From Acidaminococcus massiliensis (lineage in GTDB: Bacteria > Bacillota > Negativicutes > Acidaminococcales > Acidaminococcaceae): DNA of 64,000 nucleotides. Both the position numbers and the translations under genes were made by a program. The stretch is taken from assembly GCF_900095825.1 (NCBI RefSeq), contig NZ_LT608315.1:1786311-1850310 (forward strand), read 5' to 3'. Each line of letters begins with the position of its first letter. Position 1 is the first letter of the stretch. This document shows positions 54,675 to 62,977 of this stretch, in pieces. The notes below the pieces were generated by a model. The model saw only the letters and a program-made list of their open reading frames with translations. It was not told the origin of the DNA and did not search any database.

Positions 54675-55886
54675 ATGAAAATCATTGTACAAAAATTCGG
54701 AGGAACGTCCGTAGCTACGCCTGTATCCCGTGAAAAAGTGGTGGGCAAAGTCCAGGAAGCCATTGCCCAAGGGTATGCCCCCATTGTGGTGGTCTCTGCC
54801 ATGGGGCGGAGAGGGGACCCCTTTGCCACGGATACCATGATCGATATGCTGAAAAGTGTGAACCCGAATCCGGCTCCCCATGAACTGGATCTCTTGATGG
54901 CCTGCGGGGAAATCATTTCTTCCACCGTCATGGCTGCCACCCTCCAGGAAAGAGGCCTGAAGGCCAAAGCCCTCACCGGCGGCCAGGCCGGCATGATCAC
55001 CGACGAAGAATACGGCAATGCCAAGATCCGCACCGTAGAACCGGACAACCTGCTGGAACTGGTGGAACAGGGGATCATCCCTGTGGTCTGCGGCTTCCAG
55101 GGGGTGACCCCGGACCACAAGAATGTGACCACCCTAGGCCGGGGCGGGAGCGATACTTCGGCGGCTGCCTTTGGTGTGGCTGTCCATGCGGAAAAAGTGG
55201 AAATCTATACGGACGTGGACGGCGTCATGACCGCCGATCCCCGGATTGTGAAAGATGCCCACATCATCAAGCAGATCTCTTACGATGAAATCCGGGAAAT
55301 GGCCCATCAGGGCGCCAAAGTGATCCATCCCCGGGCGGTAGAGATCGTCATGCGCTACGGAGTCCCCATGGTGGTGAAGAGCACTTTCTCCGAAGCCCCT
55401 GGGACCCTGATCAGCAAAGAAGACCAGCCCAAGGAAATGGAAGAGACCGATTCCCTGGAACAGAACCATGCCTGCGGGGTGGCCAGCAAGAACAACATCG
55501 CCTTCTTCTCCGTGAACCTGGAAAGCAAAGATGGTGCGGAATTGTTCGACACCCTGGCCAAAAACGGGGTGAGCATCGGCACCATGAGCCTCCAGCCCCA
55601 TTCTTTGATGTTCGCCGTCTACAGTGCCGCTACGGCAGATGCGGAAAAAGTCCTGCAGGCGGAGAACTGCAAGTACACCAAAGTGGAAAACTGCGCCAAA
55701 GTCACGGTGGTGGGCTCCCATATGGGCGGGGTCCCCGGCATCATGGCCCGTTTCATCAATGCCCTGGCCAAGGCTGGCATCGAAATCCTTCAAACGACAG
55801 ATTCAGACAACCTGATTTCCGCCATCGTACGGGAAGAACAGGTAAAAGAAGCAGTCAATGCCCTGCACGCTGCTTTCCAATCTTAA
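54675..55886 (+). CDS. lysC: aspartate kinase
   Basis: Phosphorylates aspartate, first step of the aspartate pathway, 403 residues. The kinase domain opens with IVQKFGGTSVATPVSREKVV and contains GRGGSDTSAAAFG and YTDVDGVMTADPR. Two C-terminal ACT domains (about 265-403) imply feedback inhibition, probably by lysine given the riboswitch. 38 bases after asd, with GAGGGG upstream but rather distant. Confidence 0.94.
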   Translation: MKIIVQKFGGTSVATPVSREKVVGKVQEAIAQGYAPIVVVSAMGRRGDPFATDTMIDMLKSVNPNPAPHELDLLMACGEIISSTVMAATLQERGLKAKALTGGQAGMITDEEYGNAKIRTVEPDNLLELVEQGIIPVVCGFQGVTPDHKNVTTLGRGGSDTSAAAFGVAVHAEKVEIYTDVDGVMTADPRIVKDAHIIKQISYDEIREMAHQGAKVIHPRAVEIVMRYGVPMVVKSTFSEAPGTLISKEDQPKEMEETDSLEQNHACGVASKNNIAFFSVNLESKDGAELFDTLAKNGVSIGTMSLQPHSLMFAVYSAATADAEKVLQAENCKYTKVENCAKVTVVGSHMGGVPGIMARFINALAKAGIEILQTTDSDNLISAIVREEQVKEAVNALHAAFQS

Positions 55887-55899
55887 AAAGGTGGTTAGC

Positions 55900-56799
55900 A
55901 TGAATAAGAAACCTTATTTCGGTAGACTCATTACAGCCATGGTGACCTTCTTCCATGAAGACGGGTCCCTGAATGCGGACGGGACGGCAGAATTCGCCTC
56001 CTGGCTGCTGGATCACGGCTCCGACGCCATCCTGGTCAGCGGGACCAGCGGTGAAGCCCCCACCATGACCTATGCAGAAAAAGAAGAACTCTTTACGAAA
56101 GTCATCGCCAAAGTCAACGGCAGAGGGCCTGTGATCGTAGGTACCGGCTCCAACAATACGGCGGATGTACTGGAGATGAACAAGCTGGCAGAAAAAGTGG
56201 GCGCCGACGGGGTCCTGGTCGTAGGGCCCTATTACAACAAACCCTCCCAGGAAGGTTTCTACCGGCATTTCAAGACCATCGCCGATCAGACCCGTCTGCC
56301 CATCGTGATCTACAACGTGCCTGGACGGACCGGCAGCAATATCCAGCCGGCTACTATCGCCCGGCTGGCCCGGGACTGCAAGAACATCGTGGCCATCAAG
56401 GAAGCTGCCGGCAATGTAGCCCAGACCGCAGAACTGTACCGTCTGGTGCCGGAAGATTTCTCCATTTACAGCGGCGACGACGGCCTGATCCTGCCCTTCA
56501 TGAGCGTGGGGGCCGTGGGGCTGATCTCCGTCCTCAGCAACGTGAACGGCCAGCTGCTCCAGGATCTGATGCAGAGCTACGAACGGGGCGATGTGCAAAG
56601 AGCCCGGGACCTGAACAAAATCATGGTGCCCCAGGCCCGGAGCATGTTCCTGGTGAGCAACCCCATCCCCATCAAAGAAGCCGTCACCAAGATGACCCCC
56701 TTCGATGCAGGTGTCTACCGGCTGCCCCTGTGCCCCATGACCGACGAAGAAAGAGAAAAAGTGACCCGGGCTTGGAAAGAAAGCGGGTTGTTGAAGTAA
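55900..56799 (+). CDS. dapA: 4-hydroxy-tetrahydrodipicolinate synthase DapA
   Basis: Condenses pyruvate with aspartate semialdehyde, 299 residues. The Schiff-base lysine is Lys167 in IVAIKEAAGN; the active-site tyrosine lies in IVIYNVPGRTG, and GTSGEAPTM is the family motif near residue 45. Start 55900 has AAAAGGTGG upstream; an in-frame ATG at 55858 lies within lysC. Last gene of the lysine operon, which thus lists enzymes in the order dapB-asd-lysC-dapA. Confidence 0.95.
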   Translation: MNKKPYFGRLITAMVTFFHEDGSLNADGTAEFASWLLDHGSDAILVSGTSGEAPTMTYAEKEELFTKVIAKVNGRGPVIVGTGSNNTADVLEMNKLAEKVGADGVLVVGPYYNKPSQEGFYRHFKTIADQTRLPIVIYNVPGRTGSNIQPATIARLARDCKNIVAIKEAAGNVAQTAELYRLVPEDFSIYSGDDGLILPFMSVGAVGLISVLSNVNGQLLQDLMQSYERGDVQRARDLNKIMVPQARSMFLVSNPIPIKEAVTKMTPFDAGVYRLPLCPMTDEEREKVTRAWKESGLLK

Positions 56800-56838
56800 A
56801 AAAACGTCTCGCGCTGGGCGTCTCACGTCTCACGCCAA

Positions 56839-56880
56839 AGGAAAGGATCCGCCCCCTTGCTGGGGACGGATCCTTTCCTA
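56839..56880 (+). terminator. terminator of the lysine operon
   Basis: Perfect 13-base stem AGGAAAGGATCCG (56839-56851) / CGGATCCTTTCCT (56867-56879), with inner CCCC/GGGG. Only a weak T-stretch follows. The 350-base gap to the next gene also holds short repeated words and the elements listed next. Confidence 0.75.
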
Positions 56881-56894
56881 TATTGCAGGGACTG

Positions 56895-57009
56895 ATAAGA
56901 AGTCAGATGCGGCCCAAGGGGCCTTGAAATGTCAGACTTCAGTTTTTGTTCGGTTAAGCAGTAGATCCGATTTGCTTTATCACGAACAATCTGACGTCTG
57001 ACTTCTTAT
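56895..57009. repeat. 115-base element with 13-base perfect terminal inverted repeats
   Basis: ATAAGAAGTCAGA (56895-56907) is the exact inverse complement of TCTGACTTCTTAT (56997-57009). The interior is AT-rich in its right half and has no open frame of note. The arrangement resembles a miniature inverted-repeat element or a long imperfect stem. No target-site duplication is evident. Confidence 0.5.
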
Positions 57010-57042
57010 TAAGGATCCGGTTTTTGACGTCTTTTGCCATTC

Positions 57043-57126
57043 ATGACGGTTTTTTTCCACTTAATGACGGTCTATTTCAAAACAGGGAGGGATTTTCTGT
57101 TTCCCGTAGAATGGGTTCACTATATA
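57043..57126 (+). promoter_or_regulatory. promoter region of the Rpn gene with ATGACGG direct repeat
   Basis: ATGACGG at 57043-57049 and 57064-57070, exactly 21 bases apart and the second preceded by TTA, then CAAAACAGG at 57078-57086, then TAGAATGG (57107) or TATATA (57121) as possible -10, and AAGGAGG before the ATG. The order matches the element at 44953. Confidence 0.55.
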
Positions 57127-57150
57127 CCCATTCTATAAGGAGGCAGATCA

Positions 57151-58056
57151 ATGGAAAAAATCAAGACTTTTGACGAACTCACTATCCGAGACAACTTTCT
57201 CTTCCAACATGTCATGCGTAATGAAAGGCTTTGCACCCATCTTATCGAAAAAATCTTGGACATCAAAGTCCGTTCTCTCCGCTATCAGGATTTCGAAAAG
57301 ACCATCGACCTCCGCTTGGATGGGAAAAGCGTCCGTCTGGACGTTTATGTAGAAGATGATGAGGGACGAGTCTACGATATCGAGATGCAGTGCTCCAATT
57401 CCCCCAAGAACGACCTGGCCAAACGCAGCCGTTTCTACCAGAGCCTGATCGATGGGGAACTATTGGACAAAGGCAAGCCGTACGAAGAACTGAATCCGTC
57501 TTATGTAATCTTCATCTGCACTTTCGATCCGTTCCATCGAAATCTGCCGATTTACACATTTACCCATTGCTGTCAGGAGGATAACAGGGTAAAATTAAAG
57601 GACGAGGAAGCCAGGGTATTCCTGAACAGTAAAGGCAGCGAAAATGCAGCCGATCCTGACATTGCAGCTTTCCTCCGTTACGTGGAAGGAAAAGCGGCAA
57701 AGGGAAAATTCGTGGAAAGCTTGGATCAGGAAGTCCATCTTGTGAAAAGCATGGATAAAGTGAGGCGAGAATATATGATTTTAAGTGACGAAATCAGAAG
57801 ACGCCAGAGAGAAGCCGCAGAAGAAGGCAGAAAAGAAGGACTGGAAAAAGGCATACAACAGGGTATACAACAAGGTATGCAGCAAGGCATACAGCAAGGT
57901 ATGCAGCAAGGTATGCAGCAAGGCATGCAGCAAGAACGGGAAGCCAACGTCCTTGGCATGCTAAAAGAGAAAATCCCGATGGAAACTATTTCCCGGATCA
58001 CTCATTATTCTTTGGAACAAATCCAAAAACTGGGAAAACTGCATGGATTGCTTTGA
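57151..58056 (+). CDS. Rpn family recombination-promoting nuclease / PD-(D/E)XK transposase-like protein
   Basis: 301-residue protein of the Rpn/YhgA-like family, DNA endonucleases that raise RecA-independent recombination. The N-terminus LTIRDNFLFQHVMRNERLC and the core VRLDVYVEDDEGRVYDIEMQ, with the acidic and DIEMQ residues of the PD-(D/E)XK fold, are diagnostic. NDLAKRSRFYQSLIDGELLDKG is also typical. A charged helix carries seven G(I/M)QQ tetrapeptides at about residues 234-261. AAGGAGG precedes the ATG. AT-richer than its neighbours, which together with its nature suggests acquisition by transfer. No transposon ends were identified with certainty. Confidence 0.9.
   Translation: MEKIKTFDELTIRDNFLFQHVMRNERLCTHLIEKILDIKVRSLRYQDFEKTIDLRLDGKSVRLDVYVEDDEGRVYDIEMQCSNSPKNDLAKRSRFYQSLIDGELLDKGKPYEELNPSYVIFICTFDPFHRNLPIYTFTHCCQEDNRVKLKDEEARVFLNSKGSENAADPDIAAFLRYVEGKAAKGKFVESLDQEVHLVKSMDKVRREYMILSDEIRRRQREAAEEGRKEGLEKGIQQGIQQGMQQGIQQGMQQGMQQGMQQEREANVLGMLKEKIPMETISRITHYSLEQIQKLGKLHGLL
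57850..57933 (+). repeat. seven tandem 12-base repeats within the Rpn gene
   Basis: Units of the form GGTATGCAGCAA (variants with C/T and A/G changes) run head to tail from 57850, each encoding GMQQ or GIQQ. The 12-base period keeps frame, so copy-number change would alter helix length without breaking the gene. Confidence 0.9.
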
Positions 58057-58061
58057 TGTGG

Positions 58062-58092
58062 AAAAGGCCGCCGAAAATTCGGCGGCCTTTTT
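58062..58092 (+). terminator. terminator of the Rpn gene
   Basis: Perfect stem AAAGGCCGCCGAA / TTCGGCGGCCTTT with a two-base centre (58063-58090), then TT. The palindromic stem could act in both directions. Confidence 0.88.
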
Positions 58093-58142
58093 GACCGTTG
58101 ACAGCTGACCGTTGACCGGGGCTGCCCGGAGGAAGCCCCCAG

Positions 58143-58176
58143 TAGACAATCCCTCTGTAATTGATTATAATTACAA
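58143..58176 (+). promoter_or_regulatory. feoAB promoter with Fur-box-like site
   Basis: TAGACA (58143-58148), 17 bases, TATAAT (58166-58171). TGATTATAATTACAA (58162-58176) overlaps the -10 and matches the 7-1-7 Fur consensus at 11 of 14 positions. The wider TGTAATT (58156-58162) / AATTACA (58169-58175) is an exact inverted repeat. Iron-dependent repression of feoAB by Fur is the usual arrangement. Confidence 0.7.
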
Positions 58177-58267
58177 ATGCGGTTAGTTTTGCGTAAATGG
58201 AACTTTGGCTGCAGCAGATGCGGCCTTTTTCTTTGCGCCTGAATTTACTTACAGGGGGAAAGATTTC

Positions 58268-58504
58268 ATGCTTTTAAAGGATTTGCAGACGGGGGAGTCT
58301 GCAGTCGTTACGAAAATCGACCTGCCGTTCCAGATCGAGCGGCGGCTCCAGGCCCTGGGGATGACCCTGGGGACCCGGATCCATTGCATCACCCGAAAGG
58401 GGAAGGGCATCATGGTGATCCTGCTCCGGGGCACCCGGTTTGCCCTGGGCTACAATATGACCCGGAACATCACGGTGGATAAGGTGGAGGTGGACCATGA
58501 CTGA
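58268..58504 (+). CDS. feoA: ferrous iron transport protein FeoA
   Basis: Small SH3-like cytoplasmic partner of FeoB, 78 residues. LLKDLQTGESAVVTKI, LQALGMTLGTRIHCI and the VILLRGTRFALGYNMTRNI end match the FeoA pattern. GGGGGAAAG is about 5 bases before ATG 58268; a longer frame from 58205 has no site. Overlaps feoB by 8 bases. Confidence 0.92.
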   Translation: MLLKDLQTGESAVVTKIDLPFQIERRLQALGMTLGTRIHCITRKGKGIMVILLRGTRFALGYNMTRNITVDKVEVDHD

Positions 58505-60575
58505 GCAGCAGCCTGAAAAGCATCTCCACGATGCCCAGAATCTCACCATCGGCTTCATCGGCAACCCCAACTGCGGGAAGACCACCCTGTTCAATGCCTT
58601 TACCGGGGCCAACCTGAAGGTGGCCAACTGGCCCGGGGTCACGGTGGAAAAGGTGGAAGGGGCCATCCGGCGCCACAACATGAACATCCATCTGGTGGAC
58701 CTGCCCGGCACCTACAGCCTCACCTCCTACACCATGGAAGAAATCGTCTCCCGGGACTTCATCCTCAGCGATGAAGTGGATGTGATCATCAACGTAGTGG
58801 ATGCTTCCGCCCTGGAACGGAGCCTGTATCTGACCCTCCAGCTGCTGGAACTGGGGAAGCCGGTGGTCATGGCCCTCAATATGATGGATATCGTGGAAAA
58901 ACGGGGGATGGAAATCGACCTGCACCGGCTGCCGGAAATGCTGGGGATCCCGGTGATCCCTGTTTCCGCCCGGAAACGCCGGGGCTTGGATGTTTTACTC
59001 CATGCGGCCATCCATCATCGGGATGCCAAACACACGGACCCGCTGATCCACGACCACAAGGCCATCGGAGCCCATCGGCTGGACCACAAAATGTACGCCA
59101 TGGTCTATTCCGACCCCATCGAGGACCGGATCGACCAGTTGATCGCGGAACTGGAAGTGAAATACCCGGACATTATCAATCCCCGGTGGCACGCTATCAA
59201 GCTGCTGGAACAGGACCAGGAAGTGATGAAGAAGCACCCGGTGGACCGGCCGGACATCCTGGACAAGAACTATGAGACCCAGATTATCCGGGAAAAATAC
59301 GACTTTATCGAAGAAATCATCCACGAAGTGCTGCTCCACAAGGAGGAAAGCGACAAGATCACCGACCGGCTGGACAAGGTGCTCACGGACCGGGTCTGGG
59401 GCATTCCGGTGTTCCTGCTGATCATGGCGGTGGTGTTCTTCCTGACCTTTACGGTAGGGGATGTGCTGAAGGGATACATGGAAGATTTCATCGGCTGGTT
59501 CGGGGACGGGCTGGAAGGGCTGCTCACTGCTTGGGCTGTCAGTGACGGGCTGAAATCCCTGATCATCGACGGGGTCCTGGGCGGGGTGGGGACCATCATC
59601 ACCTTCCTGCCCAACATCCTGATCCTGTTCCTGACCCTGGGCTTCCTGGAAGATTCCGGGTACATGGCTCGGGTGGCCTATGTCATGGAAGACATCATGA
59701 GCTGCCTGGGTCTTTCTGGCAAGGCTTTCATCCCCCTGCTCCTGGGTTTTGGGTGCACGGTGCCGGCTGTCATGGCGTCCCGGGCCCTGGAACACAAACG
59801 GGACCGGTTCAAGGTCATGCTGATCACTCCGTTCATGAGTTGCAATGCACGGCTCACCATCTACATCCTATTTTCGGAAATGTTCTTCGGCAGCCACGCC
59901 ATGGTGGTGGCCTATTCCATGTACCTGATCGGTCTTGTGGTGGCCATCCTGGTGGCCCTGCTGCTCCACGGCATCGAAAAAGCCCAGAACCGGCAGACGG
60001 AAGATTACCTCTTGATTGAGCTGCCGGAATACAAGATGCCCGATCTCCATACCGTAGGCATCTATATGTGGGAAAAGGTGAAGAGCTACTTGGAAAAGGC
60101 CGGGACCACTATTTTCGTGGCTACCATCCTGATCTGGTTCTTGCTGAACTTCGGCCCCAGCGGCTATACCACGGACGCAGGAGAAAGCTTTGGCGCCATA
60201 CTGGGCCATGTACTAGTGCCTGTGTTCCGGCCCATCGGCCTAGGCTTCTGGCAGATCTGCCTGGCTCTTCTGGCCGGGATCTCCGCCAAGGAAGTGGTGG
60301 TCTCCAGCTGCGCCGTGCTCTTTGGCATCACCAACGCCAGCTCCGGCGCCGGCATGACGGAATTTACCGCGGCTTTGGAAGCCATCGGGTTTACCAGCCT
60401 CAATGCCCTATGCCTGATGGTGTTCTGCCTGCTGTATGTGCCTTGTGCTGCCGCTCTGGCCACCATCCACAAGGAAAGCGGAAGCTGGAAATGGACCTTC
60501 TTTGAGGCCTTCTTCCAGTTGGCTACGGCGTGGGTGGTCACCTTCGCGGCCTACCATCTTTTAAGCAGTTTGTAA
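58497..60575 (+). CDS. feoB: ferrous iron transporter FeoB
   Basis: Fe(II) uptake permease with a cytoplasmic G-protein domain, 692 residues. GTPase motifs: G1 GNPNCGKTT at residues 21-29, G2 in NWPGVTVEKVEG, G3 DLPGTYSLTS and G4 NMMD. The membrane part from about residue 300 has eight or so helices including two Gate-type repeats, with GFGCTVPAVMASRALE and GISAKEVVVSS. GGAGGTGG precedes the start. No feoC follows. A separate terminator ends the operon. Confidence 0.96.
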   Translation: MTEQQPEKHLHDAQNLTIGFIGNPNCGKTTLFNAFTGANLKVANWPGVTVEKVEGAIRRHNMNIHLVDLPGTYSLTSYTMEEIVSRDFILSDEVDVIINVVDASALERSLYLTLQLLELGKPVVMALNMMDIVEKRGMEIDLHRLPEMLGIPVIPVSARKRRGLDVLLHAAIHHRDAKHTDPLIHDHKAIGAHRLDHKMYAMVYSDPIEDRIDQLIAELEVKYPDIINPRWHAIKLLEQDQEVMKKHPVDRPDILDKNYETQIIREKYDFIEEIIHEVLLHKEESDKITDRLDKVLTDRVWGIPVFLLIMAVVFFLTFTVGDVLKGYMEDFIGWFGDGLEGLLTAWAVSDGLKSLIIDGVLGGVGTIITFLPNILILFLTLGFLEDSGYMARVAYVMEDIMSCLGLSGKAFIPLLLGFGCTVPAVMASRALEHKRDRFKVMLITPFMSCNARLTIYILFSEMFFGSHAMVVAYSMYLIGLVVAILVALLLHGIEKAQNRQTEDYLLIELPEYKMPDLHTVGIYMWEKVKSYLEKAGTTIFVATILIWFLLNFGPSGYTTDAGESFGAILGHVLVPVFRPIGLGFWQICLALLAGISAKEVVVSSCAVLFGITNASSGAGMTEFTAALEAIGFTSLNALCLMVFCLLYVPCAAALATIHKESGSWKWTFFEAFFQLATAWVVTFAAYHLLSSL

Positions 60576-60593
60576 ACAAGGAAACAGTTTTTG

Positions 60594-60646
60594 AAGCAAG
60601 AGAAAGCGGAAAAAGAAAAATTCCCCTTCCTCTTGCTTATTTTTTG
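60594..60646 (+). terminator. terminator of feoAB, overlapping the next promoter
   Basis: AAGCAAGAG (60594-60602) pairs with CTCTTGCTT (60630-60638), with an inner GGAA/TTCC, and is followed by ATTTTTT. The 3' arm contains the -35 of the downstream promoter. Confidence 0.75.
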
Positions 60647-60694
60647 GGTTTGTAGTATAAATAATGCAGGAAATCAATTAAATAAATGTTTAAT
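60633..60694 (+). promoter_or_regulatory. promoter and inverted repeat before the metallochaperone gene
   Basis: TTGCTT (60633-60638), 17 bases, TATAAA (60656-60661). ATTAAA (60677-60682) and TTTAAT (60689-60694) form an inverted repeat in the leader, a plausible site for an ArsR/CzrA-type metal sensor, though none is encoded here. Confidence 0.5.
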
Positions 60695-60722
60695 CGTTAT
60701 AAAACAAATGGAGGGATGGATC

Positions 60723-60941
60723 ATGAAAAAAAGCTACAAAGTGGATGTGGATTGCGCCAACTGTGCCGCCAAGATGGAAGCAGCGGTGAAAGCCACCCCG
60801 GGCGTCCAGGATGCCGTTTTGAACTTCATGCTGCTGAAGCTGAAGGTGACCTTTGAAGAGGGAGCGGATCCCCAGGAAGTCATGGGTCGGTGCCAGGCTG
60901 CCGTGGCCAAACTGGACGATGATTTCAAGATTTACTGTTAA
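60723..60941 (+). CDS. heavy-metal-associated (HMA) domain protein, metallochaperone
   Basis: 72-residue ferredoxin-like HMA protein. The metal site is DCANCAAKMEAAV with CxxC at residues 12-15; the C-terminus ends FKIYC with an additional cysteine. It would carry a soft metal ion to the P-type ATPase encoded 36 bases downstream. GGAGG is about 8 bases before the ATG. Confidence 0.9.
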   Translation: MKKSYKVDVDCANCAAKMEAAVKATPGVQDAVLNFMLLKLKVTFEEGADPQEVMGRCQAAVAKLDDDFKIYC

Positions 60942-60977
60942 AATGCTGCTGAATCGTAACCGGAGAGGGAGAGGGCC

Positions 60978-62888
60978 ATGGAAAAAGAAGACAAAGTGAT
61001 GATCGGACGGATCGCCGTATCTTTCATCCTGACAGTGGCCGCGGCGTTCCTGCCAGAAGCCTGGAAAGGAGAGGGAGTTTCCCTGGAATACCGGATCTTC
61101 CATCTGCTGCCCTACCTGGCGGCCTACTTGATCGTTTCCTGGGACATCCTGCTGAAGGCGGTGAAGAACATCCGGAAAGGCCAGGTACTGGATGAGAATT
61201 TCCTGATGGCAGTGGCTAGTTTGGGGGCTTTCGGCCTGGGCATCTACCAGAACGGGGACTATGCGGAAGCCGTGGCCGTCATGCTGTTCTACCAGGTGGG
61301 GGAACTGTTCGAAGACTACGCCGTGGGCAAAAGCCGCCGGAACATCAGCGAGCTCATGGATATCCGCCCGGACTACGCCAATGTGGAGCAGGACGGGAAA
61401 CTGGTCCAGGTGGATCCGGATGAAGTGGCCATCGGCACCCAGATCATCGTCCAGCCTGGGGAAAAGGTCCCCATCGACGGACGGGTGGTGGAAGGACGGT
61501 CCAATCTGGATACGGCGGCCCTCACGGGAGAGAGCCTGCCCCGGGAAGTGGGGGCGGGGGATGAAGTGATCAGCGGCTGCATCAACTTGAACGGAGTCCT
61601 GACCATTGAGACTACCAAAGAGTTCGGGGAATCCACCGTTTCTAAGATCCTGGAACTGGTGGAAGATGCCAGTTCCAGGAAAGCCAAATCTGAAGTGTTC
61701 ATCACCAAATTCGCTCGGGTCTATACGCCCGCCGTGTGCAGTGCGGCCCTGGCCCTGTTCCTATTGCCTCCCTTGGTGCGGCTGGCCATGGGGGAAGCCC
61801 CTCTGTGGCATATGTGGTTGTACCGGAGCCTGTTGTTTTTGGTGGTCAGCTGCCCCTGCGCCTTGGTGCTGTCCATTCCCCTCAGCTTCTTCGCGGGGAT
61901 CGGCGGGGCCAGCCGGCAGGGGATCTTGATCAAAGGCTCCAACTACATGGAGACCCTGGCCCATACCGCCTATGTGGTGATGGATAAGACGGGGACCTTG
62001 ACCCAGGGCGTATTCGAGGTTTCGGCGGTCCATCACAATAAATTGGAAGAAAAGAAAGTGCTGGAAATGGCTGCTCTGGCGGAATGTGCTTCCAGCCATC
62101 CCATCAGCAAGAGCCTCCAGCGGGCCTATGGCAAGCCCATTGATCGGAACCGAGTGACGGATATCCAGGAATACGGAGGCAAAGGGGTGGTGGCCCAGGT
62201 GGACGGCCATACCGTCGCTGCCGGGAACGCCAAGCTCATGGACATGCTCCACATCCCCTATGTAAACTGCCATATGGTGGGGACCTTGGTCCACGTGGCC
62301 ATCGACGGGGCATACCACGGGCACATTTTGATTGCGGACCGGATCAAGACCCATTCCCAAGAAGCCGTCCAGGCTCTGAAGGCCAACGGGGTGAAGAAAG
62401 TGATCATGCTCACCGGGGATGAAAAACGGACTGCTGAAGCGGTGGCCAAGGAACTGGCCATCGACGAAGTCCACAGCGAACTGCTGCCCCAGGGAAAAGT
62501 GGAGCAGGTGGAAGCCCTGATCCGCCGGAAGGATCCCAAGGAGAAAGTGGCCTTTGTGGGAGACGGGATCAACGATGCCCCTGTGCTGTCCCTGGCAGAT
62601 ATCGGGATTGCCATGGGGGCCCTGGGCAGCGATGCGGCCATCGAAGCGGCGGATGTGGTGCTCATGGATGACGACCCATTGAAAATCAGCAAAGCCATCC
62701 GGATTGCCCGGAAATGCGTGGGCATCGTGTACCAGAATATCGTTTTCGCCATCGGCATCAAGGGCATCAGTCTGGTGCTGGGGGCCCTTGGGTTCATCAA
62801 CATGTGGTTCGCCATTTTTGCCGATACCGGGGTGCTGATCCTCTGTGTGCTGAATTCCATGCGGTGTTTATTCAATAAAAAAGGATAA
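60978..62888 (+). CDS. heavy-metal translocating P-type ATPase (Zn/Cd/Co type)
   Basis: Metal efflux pump of class P1B, 636 residues. The ion-binding CPC is at residues 292-294 in VVSCPCALVLSIP; the phosphorylated Asp336 is in DKTGTLTQG; the P1B-specific SSHPI histidine-proline pair, TALTGESLP and GDGINDAPV are all present. Asp in the last helix (FADTGVLILCVLNSMR) indicates the Zn2+/Cd2+ group rather than copper. It lacks the usual N-terminal HMA domain, which is encoded separately just upstream. GGAGAGGGAGAGGG precedes the start. Confidence 0.93.
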   Translation: MEKEDKVMIGRIAVSFILTVAAAFLPEAWKGEGVSLEYRIFHLLPYLAAYLIVSWDILLKAVKNIRKGQVLDENFLMAVASLGAFGLGIYQNGDYAEAVAVMLFYQVGELFEDYAVGKSRRNISELMDIRPDYANVEQDGKLVQVDPDEVAIGTQIIVQPGEKVPIDGRVVEGRSNLDTAALTGESLPREVGAGDEVISGCINLNGVLTIETTKEFGESTVSKILELVEDASSRKAKSEVFITKFARVYTPAVCSAALALFLLPPLVRLAMGEAPLWHMWLYRSLLFLVVSCPCALVLSIPLSFFAGIGGASRQGILIKGSNYMETLAHTAYVVMDKTGTLTQGVFEVSAVHHNKLEEKKVLEMAALAECASSHPISKSLQRAYGKPIDRNRVTDIQEYGGKGVVAQVDGHTVAAGNAKLMDMLHIPYVNCHMVGTLVHVAIDGAYHGHILIADRIKTHSQEAVQALKANGVKKVIMLTGDEKRTAEAVAKELAIDEVHSELLPQGKVEQVEALIRRKDPKEKVAFVGDGINDAPVLSLADIGIAMGALGSDAAIEAADVVLMDDDPLKISKAIRIARKCVGIVYQNIVFAIGIKGISLVLGALGFINMWFAIFADTGVLILCVLNSMRCLFNKKG

Positions 62889-62896
62889 ATATGAGA

Positions 62897-62935
62897 AGAG
62901 ACTAGGGAATGCCCCCTGGTCTCTTTGCATTTTTA
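62897..62935 (+). terminator. terminator after the P-type ATPase gene
   Basis: AGAGAC (62897-62902) with GTCTCT (62919-62924) and inner AGGG/CCCC, followed by TTGCATTTTT, which itself forms a small repeat with ATGCAAA. Confidence 0.65.
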
Positions 62936-62977
62936 TGCAAAAATCTCAAAAAGTATCTGTCCCTCTCCCTCCAACTG

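Noticed and set aside
56895-57009. Complete insertion sequence
   Set aside because: Only 115 bases, no transposase frame inside and no target duplication; reported only as a MITE-like repeat.
57850-57933. CRISPR-like tandem repeats
   Set aside because: Unit is 12 bases without spacers and lies in frame inside a coding gene; it is a peptide repeat.
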